The notes under the pieces were generated by a model that had not been told where the DNA came from, ran no database searches, and was given only the letters and a program-made list of their open reading frames with translations. The position numbers and the translations under genes are program-made. From positions 275,001 to 339,000 of the forward strand of contig JACYXH010000315.1 in NCBI GenBank assembly GCA_026745465.1: DNA of 64,000 nt, given 5' to 3'. Below are positions 19,990-32,937 of this stretch, piece after piece (positions within the stretch are counted from its first letter, which is position 1; the number at the start of each line of letters is the position of its first letter). This stretch comes from Lota lota (lineage: Eukaryota; Chordata; Actinopteri; Gadiformes; Lotidae).

Positions 19990-21070
19990 CAATACATCGT
20001 CTACGTTTATGTATCTAAAACACATTGATCACACACTCATAATACTTAATGAAGCAATCAAGCACATATTGGTCATGTTTCCAAATAAGTAATCGGTCGA
20101 TGGCTTTTTCCCAAAATATACGGTTAAATGTATTTATTTAAATGTATTATTTTGTATATTCGAAATTGCCAATGCTTCTGAGTCTACTTGACTGTCCACA
20201 TCAAGGACTTTTTAAATTGGTCGGATCTATGTTATGTAAGCCATTGTTTTGTATTAATAGGTATGCACAATTAAATGGCCTATGCCTTAAGGCAAACAAT
20301 GTCAGATAAAAAATATATTATATGGTAGGCCTTTATGTTTATTGTTGCATTTGACACTAATCCATCCATTTGTCATCCACATACTGTGCGTTCTAAAAAA
20401 AACTATTTGAATTTAATAACCTTATTGTATACAAACATGGTATGAAATGGGTTAATGATAAAAGCCATCCACAACACAAATTACGTAATGACAAATGTAG
20501 GACAGACAGACAGATAGACAGACACAGTGGTTCTTTGGTTGGTCAGTCCTGTCATAACTCATAATTGTCTATATAATTGCCATAACTAATAAGGCGGCTG
20601 TAAACTGCAAAGGTATTAGCTGTTCACAAAATGCACTGAATGTGTATGCCTTTATTAGTTTGTCACCAAAGTGTACGGGTTATCCATATATCATAAAAAT
20701 TGAGAAAGGAAACGTATACAGTGCGTTTGCATGTAATTGCTGTAACAGTAAAATAATTAAATAATCTCTTCCCTCGTCAGCGATTGCCATCGTGGTATGT
20801 TTTGGCCATGTTTAGCCTACTGATAAGGCATTTTTGGGTGTAAATTGGGTGTAACATGGGGGTAATCTTTGTGCCACCTGACTGTCAGAGACTTTTGAGA
20901 AGGGCTGGTTCATGTTTCACCATGACCAGAATCTCAGCAATGTGTCCGCAAGTTCACGGTTTTTAGGCTAAGCCCTGGCACTATACACCAAACACATGTC
21001 GGTGGAACATTATCTTAACACAACACGAATCATTCCGTGTGTGTTTTTAATTAATATTTCTGTAACGCTA
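19990..21070. other. spacer between dhrs7 and ppm1a
   Basis: AT-rich unique sequence between divergent genes, with only a short GACA-rich run near 20,500. I see no gene, RNA gene or long repeat in it. Confidence 0.6.
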
Positions 21071-21079
21071 TTACGTAGC

Positions 21080-21250
21080 GTTGCCCGGACAACATAACAC
21101 ACGAAGACTGCAAAACAGGGCTGCGAGCTCGATGAGGATGATGTCATGTTTTGAAGTACGCAACCTGTAACATCCGGGTCTCTGGGTCTGTTTGGCTGCT
21201 CCCGTCAGCTAGCTAGCGAGCTGTCAAGCTGTCAAGTGGAGAGGCTGGGG
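21080..21250 (+). promoter_or_regulatory. probable ppm1a promoter
   Basis: GTTGCCCGGACAAC at 21080-21093 is an imperfect palindrome of the RFX X-box type, and a CRE-like TGATGTCAT follows at about 21140. The sequence becomes richer in GC and CpG, then leads into an exon-like stretch ending in a donor at 21558. Confidence 0.4.
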
Positions 21251-21558
21251 GCTAAGCGTTTCTGCTTCTCTCGATTTGGCGACAACAGCTCCGGCCAATT
21301 TTTTTATTATTAGATAACCAGTTAGGCTATACCGTAAATTAACAGCCGAGATAAGTAATGCATCCCTGGCTCACACAGAACAGGGAGTTCCGCACTTTCA
21401 CACATTATATGCACTGCATCTGAGAGACGTTTGCTAGCTAACTAGCCAGCTAGCTTAGCTAACCCCTCATCTCTTCGGTGAACCGTCGTTGGTATCTGCG
21501 ATTAGTCCTCTTAACCGTCGCAATTCCTGTTGCTGTAACCCGATTGTTCGGATATTTG
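21200..21558 (+). other. ppm1a noncoding first exon (5' end approximate)
   Basis: A consensus donor (ATATTTG followed by GTAAGTC) ends the exon at 21558. The next acceptor (GTTTTATAG) ends at 22363, 18 bases before the ppm1a ATG. In mammals PPM1A also starts with a noncoding exon. The 5' limit is a guess. Confidence 0.5.
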
Positions 21559-22381
21559 GTAAGTCATCCACTTGAATTAACGCGTATTTTCCCCGTAATA
21601 TAAGTATCAGTATGCTGCCAACCCACCTCGGAAAGCTGTAGTTAGCACTTAGCTAAACCAACAGGCCGCGGGCTCTCCTTGCCATTGGAATGAAAGGTAG
21701 AGAGGCCTCTTAAAGTTAGCCCGTCAGGGACAAGGGTCAAGGCCTCAAAACGAGTCGGGCTTAGTTTGTTTATGTTCGTTATGTTCTCAATTCAATTGTT
21801 ATTTAAAATAGCATCCGTGGAATGTAAAATGAAGGCGTAAACCTTGTTCGTCGCACGTCAAGCTACTTAACTTGTTTTTAATGACCAACGCTTCTCACAA
21901 TTGCACTTAAGTTAACTAACCTGTCAGTAGATCAGAGTTCATGTAAGTGTGCTGAACTTAATTGGGTGTTACCTGGCGATACGTTTTAGAATAACAATCG
22001 ATTGGTCGTTATTCTCAATTCAATTATATAATGGAGTGATCAAAGACCGTCTAATTTAATATCTATGCTAACAGTCGGTGTGCCCAATAGGTAGCCAAAT
22101 ATGTACCCAACTCTGCTATTTTTAGACTTGAGCGGGGTGCCTGAACTGAGCTCCAAGATGCTAATCTTTTTACCATAAAAGGATGACTGAACTGTAGTAT
22201 ATTGTGCTCAACGTATTTTGGGAAATTGCATTATTGCCGATATAACACTGTAATATAATAATATGACTTCGTGAAAGGCTACACATGGTTACAAGTTGCA
22301 AATTGTAAGCATCATGTGTCAGTTTTGTCTGTTACTAAAGGTTGTTACTTTCGTGTTTTATAGGTTACAAAAAAGGATATA

Positions 22382-25300
22382 ATGGGGGCATTTTTGGACA
22401 AACCAAAGATGGAAAAGCACAACGCTCATGGTAATGGCAACAGCCTGCGCTATGGACTCAGCAGTATGCAGGGGTGGCGGGTAGAGATGGAGGATGCACA
22501 TACAGCTGTCGTTGGCCTTGCTAACGGTCTAGATCTGTGGTCCTTCTTTGCTGTTTATGATGGGCATGCTGGCTCCCAGGTGGCCAAGTACTGCTGTGAG
22601 CACCTGCTGGACCACATTACCAGTACCCCAGACTTCCAGAGTGCCCTGGAGGAGAACCCCTCTGTGGAAAGTGTGAAAAATGGCATCCGTACCGGCTTCC
22701 TGCAAATTGACGAGCACATGAGGATGATCTCGGAGAAGAAGAACGGCGTTGACCGCAGCGGCTCGACCGCAGTGGGGGTGATGGTATCTCCGGGCCACGT
22801 CTACTTTATCAACTGTGGAGACTCTCGGGGGCTCCTCAGTCGGGGAGGAGCGGTGCACTTCTTCACCCAGGATCACAAGCCCAGCAACCCCCTGGAGAAG
22901 GAGCGCATCCAAAACGCCGGCGGCTCAGTCATGATCCAGCGAGTGAACGGCTCCTTGGCGGTGTCCCGGGCGCTAGGAGACTTCGACTACAAGTGTGTGC
23001 ACGGGAAGGGCCCCACGGAGCAGCTGGTCTCCCCGGAGCCCGAGGTGTACGCCATAGAGCGGTGTGAGGGCGACGACGAGTTCATTGTGCTCGCTTGCGA
23101 CGGCATCTGGGATGTCATGGCCAACGAGGAACTTTGTGAGTTCGTCAGATCCAGGCTAGAGGTGACCGACGACCTTGAGAGGGTCTGCAATGAAATCGTT
23201 GACACCTGCTTGTACAAGGTATTGTGTACCCCCAAACATAACAAAATGGCTGTTTTTATGAAACCACGCATTCAACTGTCTGAAAAACCTTGGATCTTAA
23301 TTTGCCTTCCCCCCCCCACGCCTTATTTTCTTTTCTTCCAACAGGGAAGTCGGGACAACATGAGTGTGGTGTTGATCTGTTTCCCAGGGGCTCCGAAGGT
23401 ATCTCCAGAAGCTGTTAAAAGGGAGATGGACCTGGATAAATACCTGGAGAATAGAGTAGAAGGCAAGTGTTTTGTGTAACCTTGTTAGCTTTTACCAAAG
23501 AAATTGATTCATTATGGCTTCTTCCATATTTTGCAAAGCTTACCCAGACCTACATTGAGCTCAGTTCAATTCACCTTTAGTAATGTGGTGTCCTTCTGTG
23601 GCGACATTGGAGGCTGGCCTTACACAAGTTGGACTATAGCAGAAGGCTAACTGCTCTGCTGAATAAAAGACACTTTCAGACACTTTTCCCGTTGGTTTCC
23701 TCAATTCTGGATTTACCGGGATTTAGTTCAGATCCTGTTTAATGGTGATGGTCAGTACTTTGCTCTAATACAAAGAGGAACGCAATGGTTTGCATAAATG
23801 GTCATAGCGGATTGCGTCACATGTTGTCCCTCCAGAGAATTAACATCACCCCTCATTCCTTCAAAATGATCGTTTGAAATGCATAGCATGTGTATAGATG
23901 AAACAACTTGTGAACGCGTATCTTAAGTTATTGTTTATTCTATCCTTTGTTCATGTTTACATCCCAACAGAGATAATCAAGAAGCAAGGGGACGAAGGTG
24001 TCCCGGACTTGGTGCACGTGATGCGTACGTTGGCGTCGGAGAGCATCCCTAACCTGCCCCCTGGAGGAGAGCTGGCCAGCAAGTAAGTGGGCTCGGCAGG
24101 TGTCCCGAGGGTGCGTCCATCCCCAGCGCTCCCTCTCACGTTGGAAAGGGGAATGCCGCTGGCTTATCGAGCAGCAGAACATGTATTGCAGTTAATCTTT
24201 TGAAAGGTAACTTTGTTTTTGTGTTTTTTCTTTCCAGACGAAGCGTAGTTGAAGCGATGTACGTCAAACTGAACCCCTACCGAAGTGATGACACAGTAAG
24301 TATCCCAGCTTCTCTACGCGGCTCACTCCTCTGTTAGGTCCTTCTTGTTTGACTGCATGCTGTTGTTGCGCGGCTTGTACACTTAAGATCCTTGTGGCAT
24401 GCATGCCTTTTTTTTTATATCATTGAGTCTTTTAAGACATGCTTTTGTGAGCTAGTGGCGGTACAGTAAGGACTGTACTGAAATGGAAAAAAAAGAGACA
24501 ATCCACTAGATCTTTGAGTGTTAAAAAGTGCAATATTGCTCGAGTCGTGCTCTCTACTCATGGTTAAATAAAATGTAATGCATTTGCAGGCATAAAAAAA
24601 AAAAACGGTTAATTGTGCAAACAAGGTGTGCAGAGGGAAGGGAGGCTGTTTTAAAGTTTGTATTGAACAAATGTTATATTCTTTATACATTTTTCAAAAG
24701 AAAATGTGCAGTGAGAGGAGTGTTTTAATTTTTTGGTTAAAACCACAACAAAATGAAGGCCAGAATGTTCTTCCATCACAACCCAGAGTAAATTAAATTC
24801 CTAGTTCTAACACACCGTCTGATCAATAGGAAAAAAACTCGTACTACAATGCGAAAGTGTTAAGCACTACACCATTTATTTGTGTACACCACTACATTAT
24901 TTAAAAGTAAATTATCCAATTTACTTTTAATTTAACAGTTCAACCCATTTTGCACATTTATAAAAAATAAAGATTATAGGTGATAGTGGTACTGTCATTG
25001 ATGCATTGGCAGAATCCAAATATAGCTTAATACACTTTGATTAGTCATTACTCTTCACTAATGCAGTCCCCTCAATGCAGTTACATCTGGCCCTCTCAAA
25101 AGGTTAAAATATAGGTCTATCTCATTCCTGATCCGACATTTCTTTCTGACTCAAGCCTTAAGTAAGCAGACCAATTAAGTATATACTCACTGTAATCAGA
25201 AATGTGATGTATATCTTTCTTACTTGTCCTTTTTAAAGAGTTTGCACCTTTTGTGCTAAATCCAGGAGAGTACTGATGTCTCCAAAACTGAAATCTCTAA

Positions 25301-27696
25301 CTGGACGTAATTCTTCTTAATCTCTTGTCCTGGACATGAAATCACTACTTTTTTGTGGTTGTTCGGCTGAGCAAGTATTATGTCCTAGTATACTGTAATG
25401 AATGGTATACTGTCCTAAAATACGTAATGGTGAGGTATCCTATGGGTATCCCTGTTTCAATGTCAAAACCTTTTTGCTTTGATACAGCCCATTTTATGTT
25501 ATAGACTAAACATTTCTGCAAAAAGTGTATTCTTTAAAAAAAGAAAATGTGAGCATTTGCCAATGGTTACCTGTTACCTAGCAAAAGGATTGGTCACCAG
25601 CCATTCTTTAGATGCTCATACAAATGATCCCTTGTCTCTCACACACTGCATGTACTGCTTCAACCTTCAGTAGGTCCCTGATGTTATAACACTGAGCATT
25701 ACACTACTTTTTCACAATCCCATTGAAAATATGCAAACTAGAAACCAGAAATACCTCCACCATAATGGAAAATATCTTCTGCATGCAAATATTTGCTTAG
25801 CACTACAGTATACAATTCACCTTTTGTTTCTCTTGCCACAGTATTTAAAATGATATAAAAAGTTCGATTTCTTTTTTTAAATGGTGTAAACCAGAAGGCA
25901 AATTATTTGGTGATGCAACAATATCTTTCGCCAGTATCTGCCACTGACGTATAAACCGTGTGTGTGTGTGAATTTGGCTCTTGAGATCAGATCCAAATTG
26001 TCTATTGATATCAAGCCCAATATCCGGTACCTGGATCTTCTACTGGTTCATACATTTAATCCTTTTGTGAGAATAACGTTTCTTATGGAAAAATGCATCC
26101 ATGCATGTATTCTGAGATGTGTGTGTAATTATTGCTTGCCGTACTGAATTTCTCAGCCAACATGGTGCCAAGCTGAGCCTTATGCTGCGTGGATGGATGA
26201 CTTGGCCCTCGCAAACAGTGAAACATTCATTCATGTTCCCTGTAAACTGACAGTAGAAAGACCAAAACAAGGTTTTTCAGAAAACCTTATCTATGCTTAT
26301 GGTTGACATTAATTTTGTGTACTTTAGAATATTGATAATTAAAAAAAAAAATTCACCTTAGCCTAAATTCCTGATCAATATTTATCATACATCTCTGCTC
26401 TTTCACATAATTTAGTTGAGGACTATTTACTGGTCTGAACCAAGCCCAGTAAACCCAGTAAAACAACATTTTCTGTTAGCCACAAAGAGAAACTGTTATG
26501 CTTGTAGAGGTGAGCTATCGAGGCTGATTATTATGAACCAAAATGATTTCGGACTGTAGCCTTCATTGCTGAGTTGGTACCGTTGTTGGACTTGGTGGGC
26601 ATTGTTTCACCTGCGTACCGATCCAGGGCAATGCCCCTTCACTTAGACTTCTTCCTTATGAAGTGTGGGTAGCCATTGACAAGTGAATAATATTGCCATT
26701 GGCAATAATATGTTTTGAAGTCATTCGGTTGGCAGCAACGACTGGGTTGTCTGATCTTTGAGCCCAATGATCAGGGTTGGTGTATTCAACTATTTTAACA
26801 GTCGGTTTAATGCCTAACCTTTACCATTTGTAATCTGAATTGCATGTAAAGACCATGGCAATCATTTATAATGTATTTACCCCTCCAATGGTAAATACAT
26901 AATTTATTGGTCACAATAAATTATGACCGGTACTGTCATAATTTATTAATAATAATTTGTAGCTTCACCTTGTGGAATCTGGCTCTCATCACACACACAC
27001 AGGTCTTATGCTGAGGTGAATCTGGCCCTCATCACACACACAGGTCTTATTCTGAGGTGACTCTGGCTCTCATCACACACACAGGTCTTATGCTGAGGTG
27101 AATCTGGCCCTCATCACACACACAGGTCTTATGCTGAGGTGAATCTGGCCCTCATCACACACACAGGTCTTATGCTGAGGTGAATCTGGCCCTCATCACA
27201 CACACAGGTCTTATGCTGAGGTGAATCTTATTCCACCTCAGATTCTGAGAGTTGACACCACTTTGTTTTGTCTGCCATCTGGTTGACTTTGTTGCCAACG
27301 CAGTGCCGAGCTATTGCTAGGTTACTGACGGCCTGACGCGAGAAGATGAGGCCGTCTTCTCGCGTTTTAAGGCCTTCTGTGCAAAGCACCAACATCCATG
27401 TAGTCTTCCTAAAATACCGAGCAGCGCACAGCTGAACATAGCAGTGCTCTCGTCTGTCTCACCGTGTCCGGAAAGGTAAATGTCCTGAAACCCGAAACGA
27501 TTACCCGGGCCTGACCGTCGGTCACGTCGTGGTCAAGAGGTCCGGGTGTGCGGGCGTTTTTTTGTTGACCGTGTATGATGCATGTCCTTGATGAAACCTG
27601 TTGAGCTCCATGGAATGTGGCTCCAGAGTCTGAAGGGTTTTTCCTTCCTTCTCCTCTCTTGTCAAGGACTCCGCGTCCACAGACGACATGTGGTAA
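22382..27696 (+). CDS. ppm1a: protein phosphatase 1A (PP2C-alpha), 5 coding exons
   Basis: Mn/Mg-dependent Ser/Thr phosphatase that in mammals acts on SMAD2/3, AMPK, p38/JNK and other kinases. Coding exons: 22382-23218, 23345-23462, 23971-24082, 24238-24295 and 27667-27696 (DSASTDDMW and stop), giving 384 residues (human 382). Gly2 in [10 protein letters not shown] is the N-myristoylation site. Metal-binding and phosphate-binding residues are present: Arg33, Glu37, Asp60 and Gly61 (YDGHAG), Asp240 (CDGIWD) and Asp283 (SRDNMS). The C-terminal helical part runs from about residue 300 ([20 protein letters not shown]). The intron after 23462 has a GC donor (GAAG, then GCAAGT). The 126-nt intron 23219-23344 has no in-frame stop. 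The tiny last exon is fixed by its match to the conserved C-terminal peptide. Confidence 0.97.
26978..27229. repeat. 41-bp minisatellite, 6 copies, in ppm1a last intron
   Basis: AGGTCTTATGCTGAGGTGAA recurs at 27001, 27042, 27083, 27124, 27165 and 27206, an exact 41-base period. Each unit holds a short ACAC stretch. The rest of this 3.4-kb intron (24296-27666) is AT-rich and shows nothing else. Confidence 0.95.
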
Positions 27697-30600
27697 CGCA
27701 CCCCCCCCCCCACCCACCCCCACCCTCCACCACCTCCACCACCTCCACCACCACCACCTCCACCACCACTAACACAGCATAGTTAAAAGCACCATCCTGT
27801 CCAGGCCACCGCCACGCCGCTCAGCAGCCAGGCTCTCTGCCACTCAGAGCGGTTGCTTTCTAAGAAGGGAATTTCATTGGAGGAGGAGTGTGCACACAAG
27901 CCTGGAATAGTGCAGCACCTGTCCACTCTGGAATGGAGGATCCCCACTCTGTCTCCCCCCCTCCCATCTCTCCTTCCCTTGTGTTCATCCAACCTAACGC
28001 CTCCCTCCTAAGTAATCCCAAACAAGTTTGTTCCACCAGGTGTTTCTTTTACTTTCTTTCCAATTAATCAATCAGCTTAAGGATGTTTTTTTTTTCTGTA
28101 ATTAATTTGATTCACATTTCCTTGTGTGTTTGTATATTTCAGTTTTTTTTTGTGAAGTGCAATTGTCCTGTACAAACAGCCTGTATTTAATTCAGCTTGA
28201 TTTTAAGTTAAAAAAATGAAAGAAATTAAAAAGAGAACCTTTTTATGCACTATCTGCCTTTTTTTTCCTGCTCTTCTGGAGTTCTAACAAATGTCTATTC
28301 AGTGAATATTACTGTTTGTCCTCCAGCCACTGTCTCTGCTTGCGCGTTTGTTTTCTGTTAGGTTTTGCTCCTTTAAGAAACGGGTAAATTGTATAGGATG
28401 ACAGCACAGTAAGCTCTTTATCAAACCATTCTAATCATTTATTTTCCTGTGCTTTCTTTTTTTTATTATTGTGTTTTGTGTTTTTTCTGTAGATCTTCAA
28501 GTTATAATGGCAAGTTGTATCTCAGCCATTTCAAAAGCCTGGAGTGGATAAAAAAAATGTTCTTTCTTAGACCTATGAGGAAGGTAATATGGAAAAATGA
28601 CATTTTCCATATTCCCTTGTACAAAGAAAAGTCTCATTAAGACACTGTTAACAACTTTGTGTGTGGATTTGTTATTATGCAAATCTATATAAACTATACA
28701 TAAAAAAATCAACAAAGAGCTTAAGGAATTTTTGCCCAATGCTAACCCATAGTCTGCGTTCACCGTATTCCACTTTTTTAAAATATATATATTATTAAAT
28801 ATATAAAACAGCCAACAAAAAAAGTGATTATAATTAAACTCACCATTGTCATCTGATGGGTGTTATTCAGCCTGGGCATCGCCACTGTCCAGCTTTGTGT
28901 CACATGAACATTTATAAATATACAACGCCCAACATTGCGGTGCCATACGATTTAAAGTTTCCTTCAGCGCCAAGTGTCTCGTCCATGGGACCTTTCTTCT
29001 CGTTTTTATGGATAGAATGGTACGTCTTGCTTTTGGCATTGTCCTTGAAATTCAGCCATGCCAGTAGTTCAAGCACTGATGTCTCTGGGCGACAAAATCT
29101 AACTAACCTGAATACGGGAGCGTTTTATACTCTTCACTTCAAGGTGATGCTTTTATTTTTATTTTGAATTGGTCTTTATGTGTACGTTTTAACCAAGAAC
29201 AAATGAACAGAATGCAATAACATCTACTGGTCATAAAGCAGCTTTTTATTCACTATTTAATCTGCGTGTTTCCCCAAACCAGAGCACAATACAGTTTGCT
29301 GCTGTAGTCTGATCTGATTTGCAGTTATTTTCCCTTTTTAAAACCACCAATAGTCTCCAACTAAACATGTATTCCAAACACATGTTTCTTGAAGAAAATG
29401 TCTTATTTGAGATTATATTTTCCCCTAACTATCTAAAATTGCATTGTTGGAATTTTTGTGTTTTGTAAATATTTTGACTTTCAAGGAATAAATCATGCAG
29501 ATTGAGTTAGGGGTTTATTTTGTACTCTTGTTGAGGAACTGAACTGATTATTGGTGGTTTAACATGTCCCAGTCCCCCACTCAAGGGATTGACACCAATT
29601 GATCATGAATTTGCAGTCGGGAAAAACAGAATTTCTATCAGCTCGGATTCATCCAGCTCTTAAAATAATTCCGTCAGATGTGCTTTTTATAGCAGAGTGC
29701 CCCATATAGTCATCCGATGCCCTATCTACATTTAGATCGTTTGTATAGCTCTAGATAATCCAAGAGAATACGTTCATGATTCTTTAAGAGTGGTCGTGCA
29801 GTTTGAGACCTGTGAGGAAGATGCTGATCGTTCATCTCTTCCTCAGGATTCTGTTCTGAACTGATTCTGGAAACGGAATGATTATAGATCTCTGGTAAGA
29901 AAAGGTGTTCTGTGGAAATGTGAGTTGTGAGGATCTTAATGGGGCCCCTTTTCATATTAGGCCTACTGAAAGGGAAAAAATATATTTAAAAAAGTGTGAT
30001 TCAAAACGGGAAAAAATGCAGATGTGAGGAAATACTAAGTTTAGTCAAAATGTATTCGCCATCATACTTTTTTTTTCCTTCTATTTTTGGTTGTTCAGTC
30101 AAATCTGTATCGAAAGCACATATTTAGTGTTTGGTATTGTTGCTTAACCTCGCCTGACACGGTCATGTTGTCGTCGACTCAGATGAAATTCCAAGTCTTT
30201 TTTAATGACATATTTCATGCAATACTCTGCAGGATTCTTTAAGAAGCGTCACATACTTCCTCTTCAAGAGAGGGCCCTCAGCTCTCTTTGACATCCTTAC
30301 CTCTCGCTACACCAGCAAATCCAACACATTCTCTGGGCAGCCTGCAGTGCAGGGTTGCTCCGGGATCATGCTGGTCCATCATATAGTTTAGCGTTCATCC
30401 ATCTTACCTCAGTACCTAAAGGGAATAATTAGCATTAACGGGGAGAAAATGGCGGACATTCAGAAGTCCTAGTTGGAAGGAAAAAATATTGAGTTCTTGA
30501 CAACCCCCCTCTTCCAGCCCCATGAACAATAGTCATTGATCTGAAACATTGACCCTCACTGCTTAACTTCTTATCAAGCCGGTGTTGGCTCTTAGAGAAT

Positions 30601-32260
30601 AACCGAACACATCAATTAAGTCCAGAACCTAACACACTTGGTGCCAGGGGATGGTAAGTTGTATGGCTGGGGACATAGCTGCGCTACTTTTCGGGAGTAT
30701 TTTCCTAAGCTTGTTCCGATAACATGTCTTTCAGAGGATATGGTGCTGTCCTTTTTAGGTTGGATTTTAGTGTTAGGCGTTTATGTTTTATTTTTATTGA
30801 TCCCCCTCATAGTGATTTATTCCTGATATTAGTTTTATAGCTCTAAAGGATTTAGAGAACGCCCACTGAGTGCTGTACAGATTGACGTGTGACGGTATTG
30901 GAGTCTCCTTGAAAAGGACACAGACAAGCTTGCTTGTAAGGCTGGCCCGTTTGAGTTGATGTTCATGTACAGTATTTGATGGAAGTGGGCGTTGATGAAA
31001 GAAAATATGTCCACTGTAAAGTATAACTTATTTTGGTAACTAGCAAAACACCTATTGCCCATGGCCTTTTAGGAAAATGTTTTCCTCCCACAAAGCTCCA
31101 AAACTCTCCTATAGTAATTTCAGCAACCTGTTTACCTGTGTAATATTTATGTAGGTGAGAGATCTAGAATTGTATCAAAGTTCTGGGTACTAGAACTGTA
31201 CAATGTGAGGTAGTAGGTGTGATTGATGACAATGGTCATATGCACTGATCGTCTGTATAACCGGCTTTGAAAAAAACGATAAAGCTATTACAGGGTTACC
31301 TTTGCTTGACTGGAACTTGTGTATATTCTTGTACAGAGGTCTACCTGACTAAAGATCAAGAGATTTGCTTAATGCTTGCGCCCTTGTGTACATATCAACG
31401 TACTTTGGTTGTGGCATTAACTGTCTGACCCTTAGCAGCCATGACTGTGTGTGTGTGTGTCCGTCTCCCCCCCACCCCCCCACCCCCACCCCCGTAGGAG
31501 GGACCTGACCCTCACTGCTAACTTTCTTCAGCTCATTAATAAGCTCACCGATTTGCCTTACCCAATTTTAATGTCCCCTTCTCCCCCCCCCCCCCTCCGA
31601 GTACTTAATCAATTCAACACTATGAGAAGGTTTGTGGTCCACAGTACATGCTGGAAGCTCACTACCTGTCTCCAGGACTTCTAGTGCAAACACAGCAATG
31701 TGTTTGCAGTCACACGGTACACATTTCCCACATTGCTGGTTCGTATGCGACGTTTGTTTTTCATCCTCTTTGAGTCTTGAACGTTTATTTGATTAATTTT
31801 TTGTTGGGACTCTTGAAGATGATGTCATACTTAAAATACAAATTCACGTGTTTAATAATCGGTAAGCATTAAAATGTGCATACATACATTCATGTCTGCT
31901 ATATTTATGATCAAAAAAGCTTTAGAGTGATGTAGATAAGTATTGTCAATGTTGATTCAAGTGCTTCTCAGAGGCCTCTGTGGGTGATTTTACAAAGTTT
32001 AATAATTGTAAATTTTGTATCATGATCTAGCTCCACAGGAATGGCAGAAAAAATGTAAAAACAACAAAAAAAAGCTTTGTTCCCGAACTAAACTGTATGA
32101 TTTGTGTTGTTGATTGAACAAATTGCATTCCTTGCTTGTGAATTGATGCTTTTCTCTCCCTGAATTGCCTCCCTATATTTTCTTCTCTTTAATTTTTTAG
32201 CCTCTGAAGTTTGAATAAAATTTCTAGTTTGCAGAATGTATCACTAAATAAATGGGTCGT
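27697..32260 (+). other. probable ppm1a 3' UTR with several poly(A) candidates
   Basis: No gene fits in this stretch. Mammalian PPM1A has a 3' UTR of several kilobases, so a long one is expected. Candidate signals are AATAAA at 29487-29492, preceded by a Pumilio-type TGTAAATA at 29464-29471, and two AATAAA at about 32213 and 32245 (TTTGAATAAAATTTC). The real end is not fixed by sequence alone. C-rich and CCA-rich repeats (27701-27775, 31466-31495, 31584-31596) lie inside. Confidence 0.45.
27701..27775. repeat. C-rich (CCA/CCT)n repeat after the ppm1a stop
   Basis: Begins four bases after the ppm1a TAA with a C run, then CACC and CCACCT steps. It would be transcribed in the 3' UTR. Confidence 0.9.
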
Positions 32261-32884
32261 TACCTTTTACCTCTCATTTAATCTCTTCTGGTGTGTTGGC
32301 TATATTTTATAAATACATTAAACGGGTCAGTTTTAAATCAGCAGTGGTGGAACAATCATATGCACAGTTACAGTTGGTAACAGTTAATGGCATGAGTTAA
32401 TGGCTAAAGTTGAGTTAATGGCTAAAGTTCATTTTGGGAGCGATCCAATTCTGCCTGTTCGATTAGCTCAGACAGACTCATGGGAACAAAGTGAGGGATT
32501 CTCCCTGTTTGAATCTTAAGGGAATGGGATGAATTGGGTTTGAGTGGTGTTACAAAAGCTTCACCCTGAACATGTATCATGTTACACTGCATATTGCCGT
32601 CCTGTGCAGAAATGGGAAACAAAGGCTTTGCTCCGACTTCACAGAGTCACACATGGGGGGTACCTTTGTGGCGCCGTCGAAACCCCACCGAGGCGAAGGT
32701 GCAGTACCTTGCTGTGGACTCGGCGTCGTCACAGTAGATTGACGTTTGTCACCGTTGGCATTCATGTAAAGGTGCAGTGGTAGGAAAGAGTCTTTCTTCA
32801 CACGAGGGCCTGAGGTGGTCCTCCTGGCCTCGTCTCTCTGTCAGTGAGTCGGTAGCTTGGCCATCTGCAGGCCTGTGAACAGCG

Positions 32885-32937
32885 GGAGGAGGAGGAGGAG
32901 GAGGAGGAGGAGGAGGAGGAGGAGGAGGAGGAGGAGA
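32885..32937. repeat. (GGA)n microsatellite
   Basis: About 17 GGA triplets without interruption. Confidence 0.95.
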
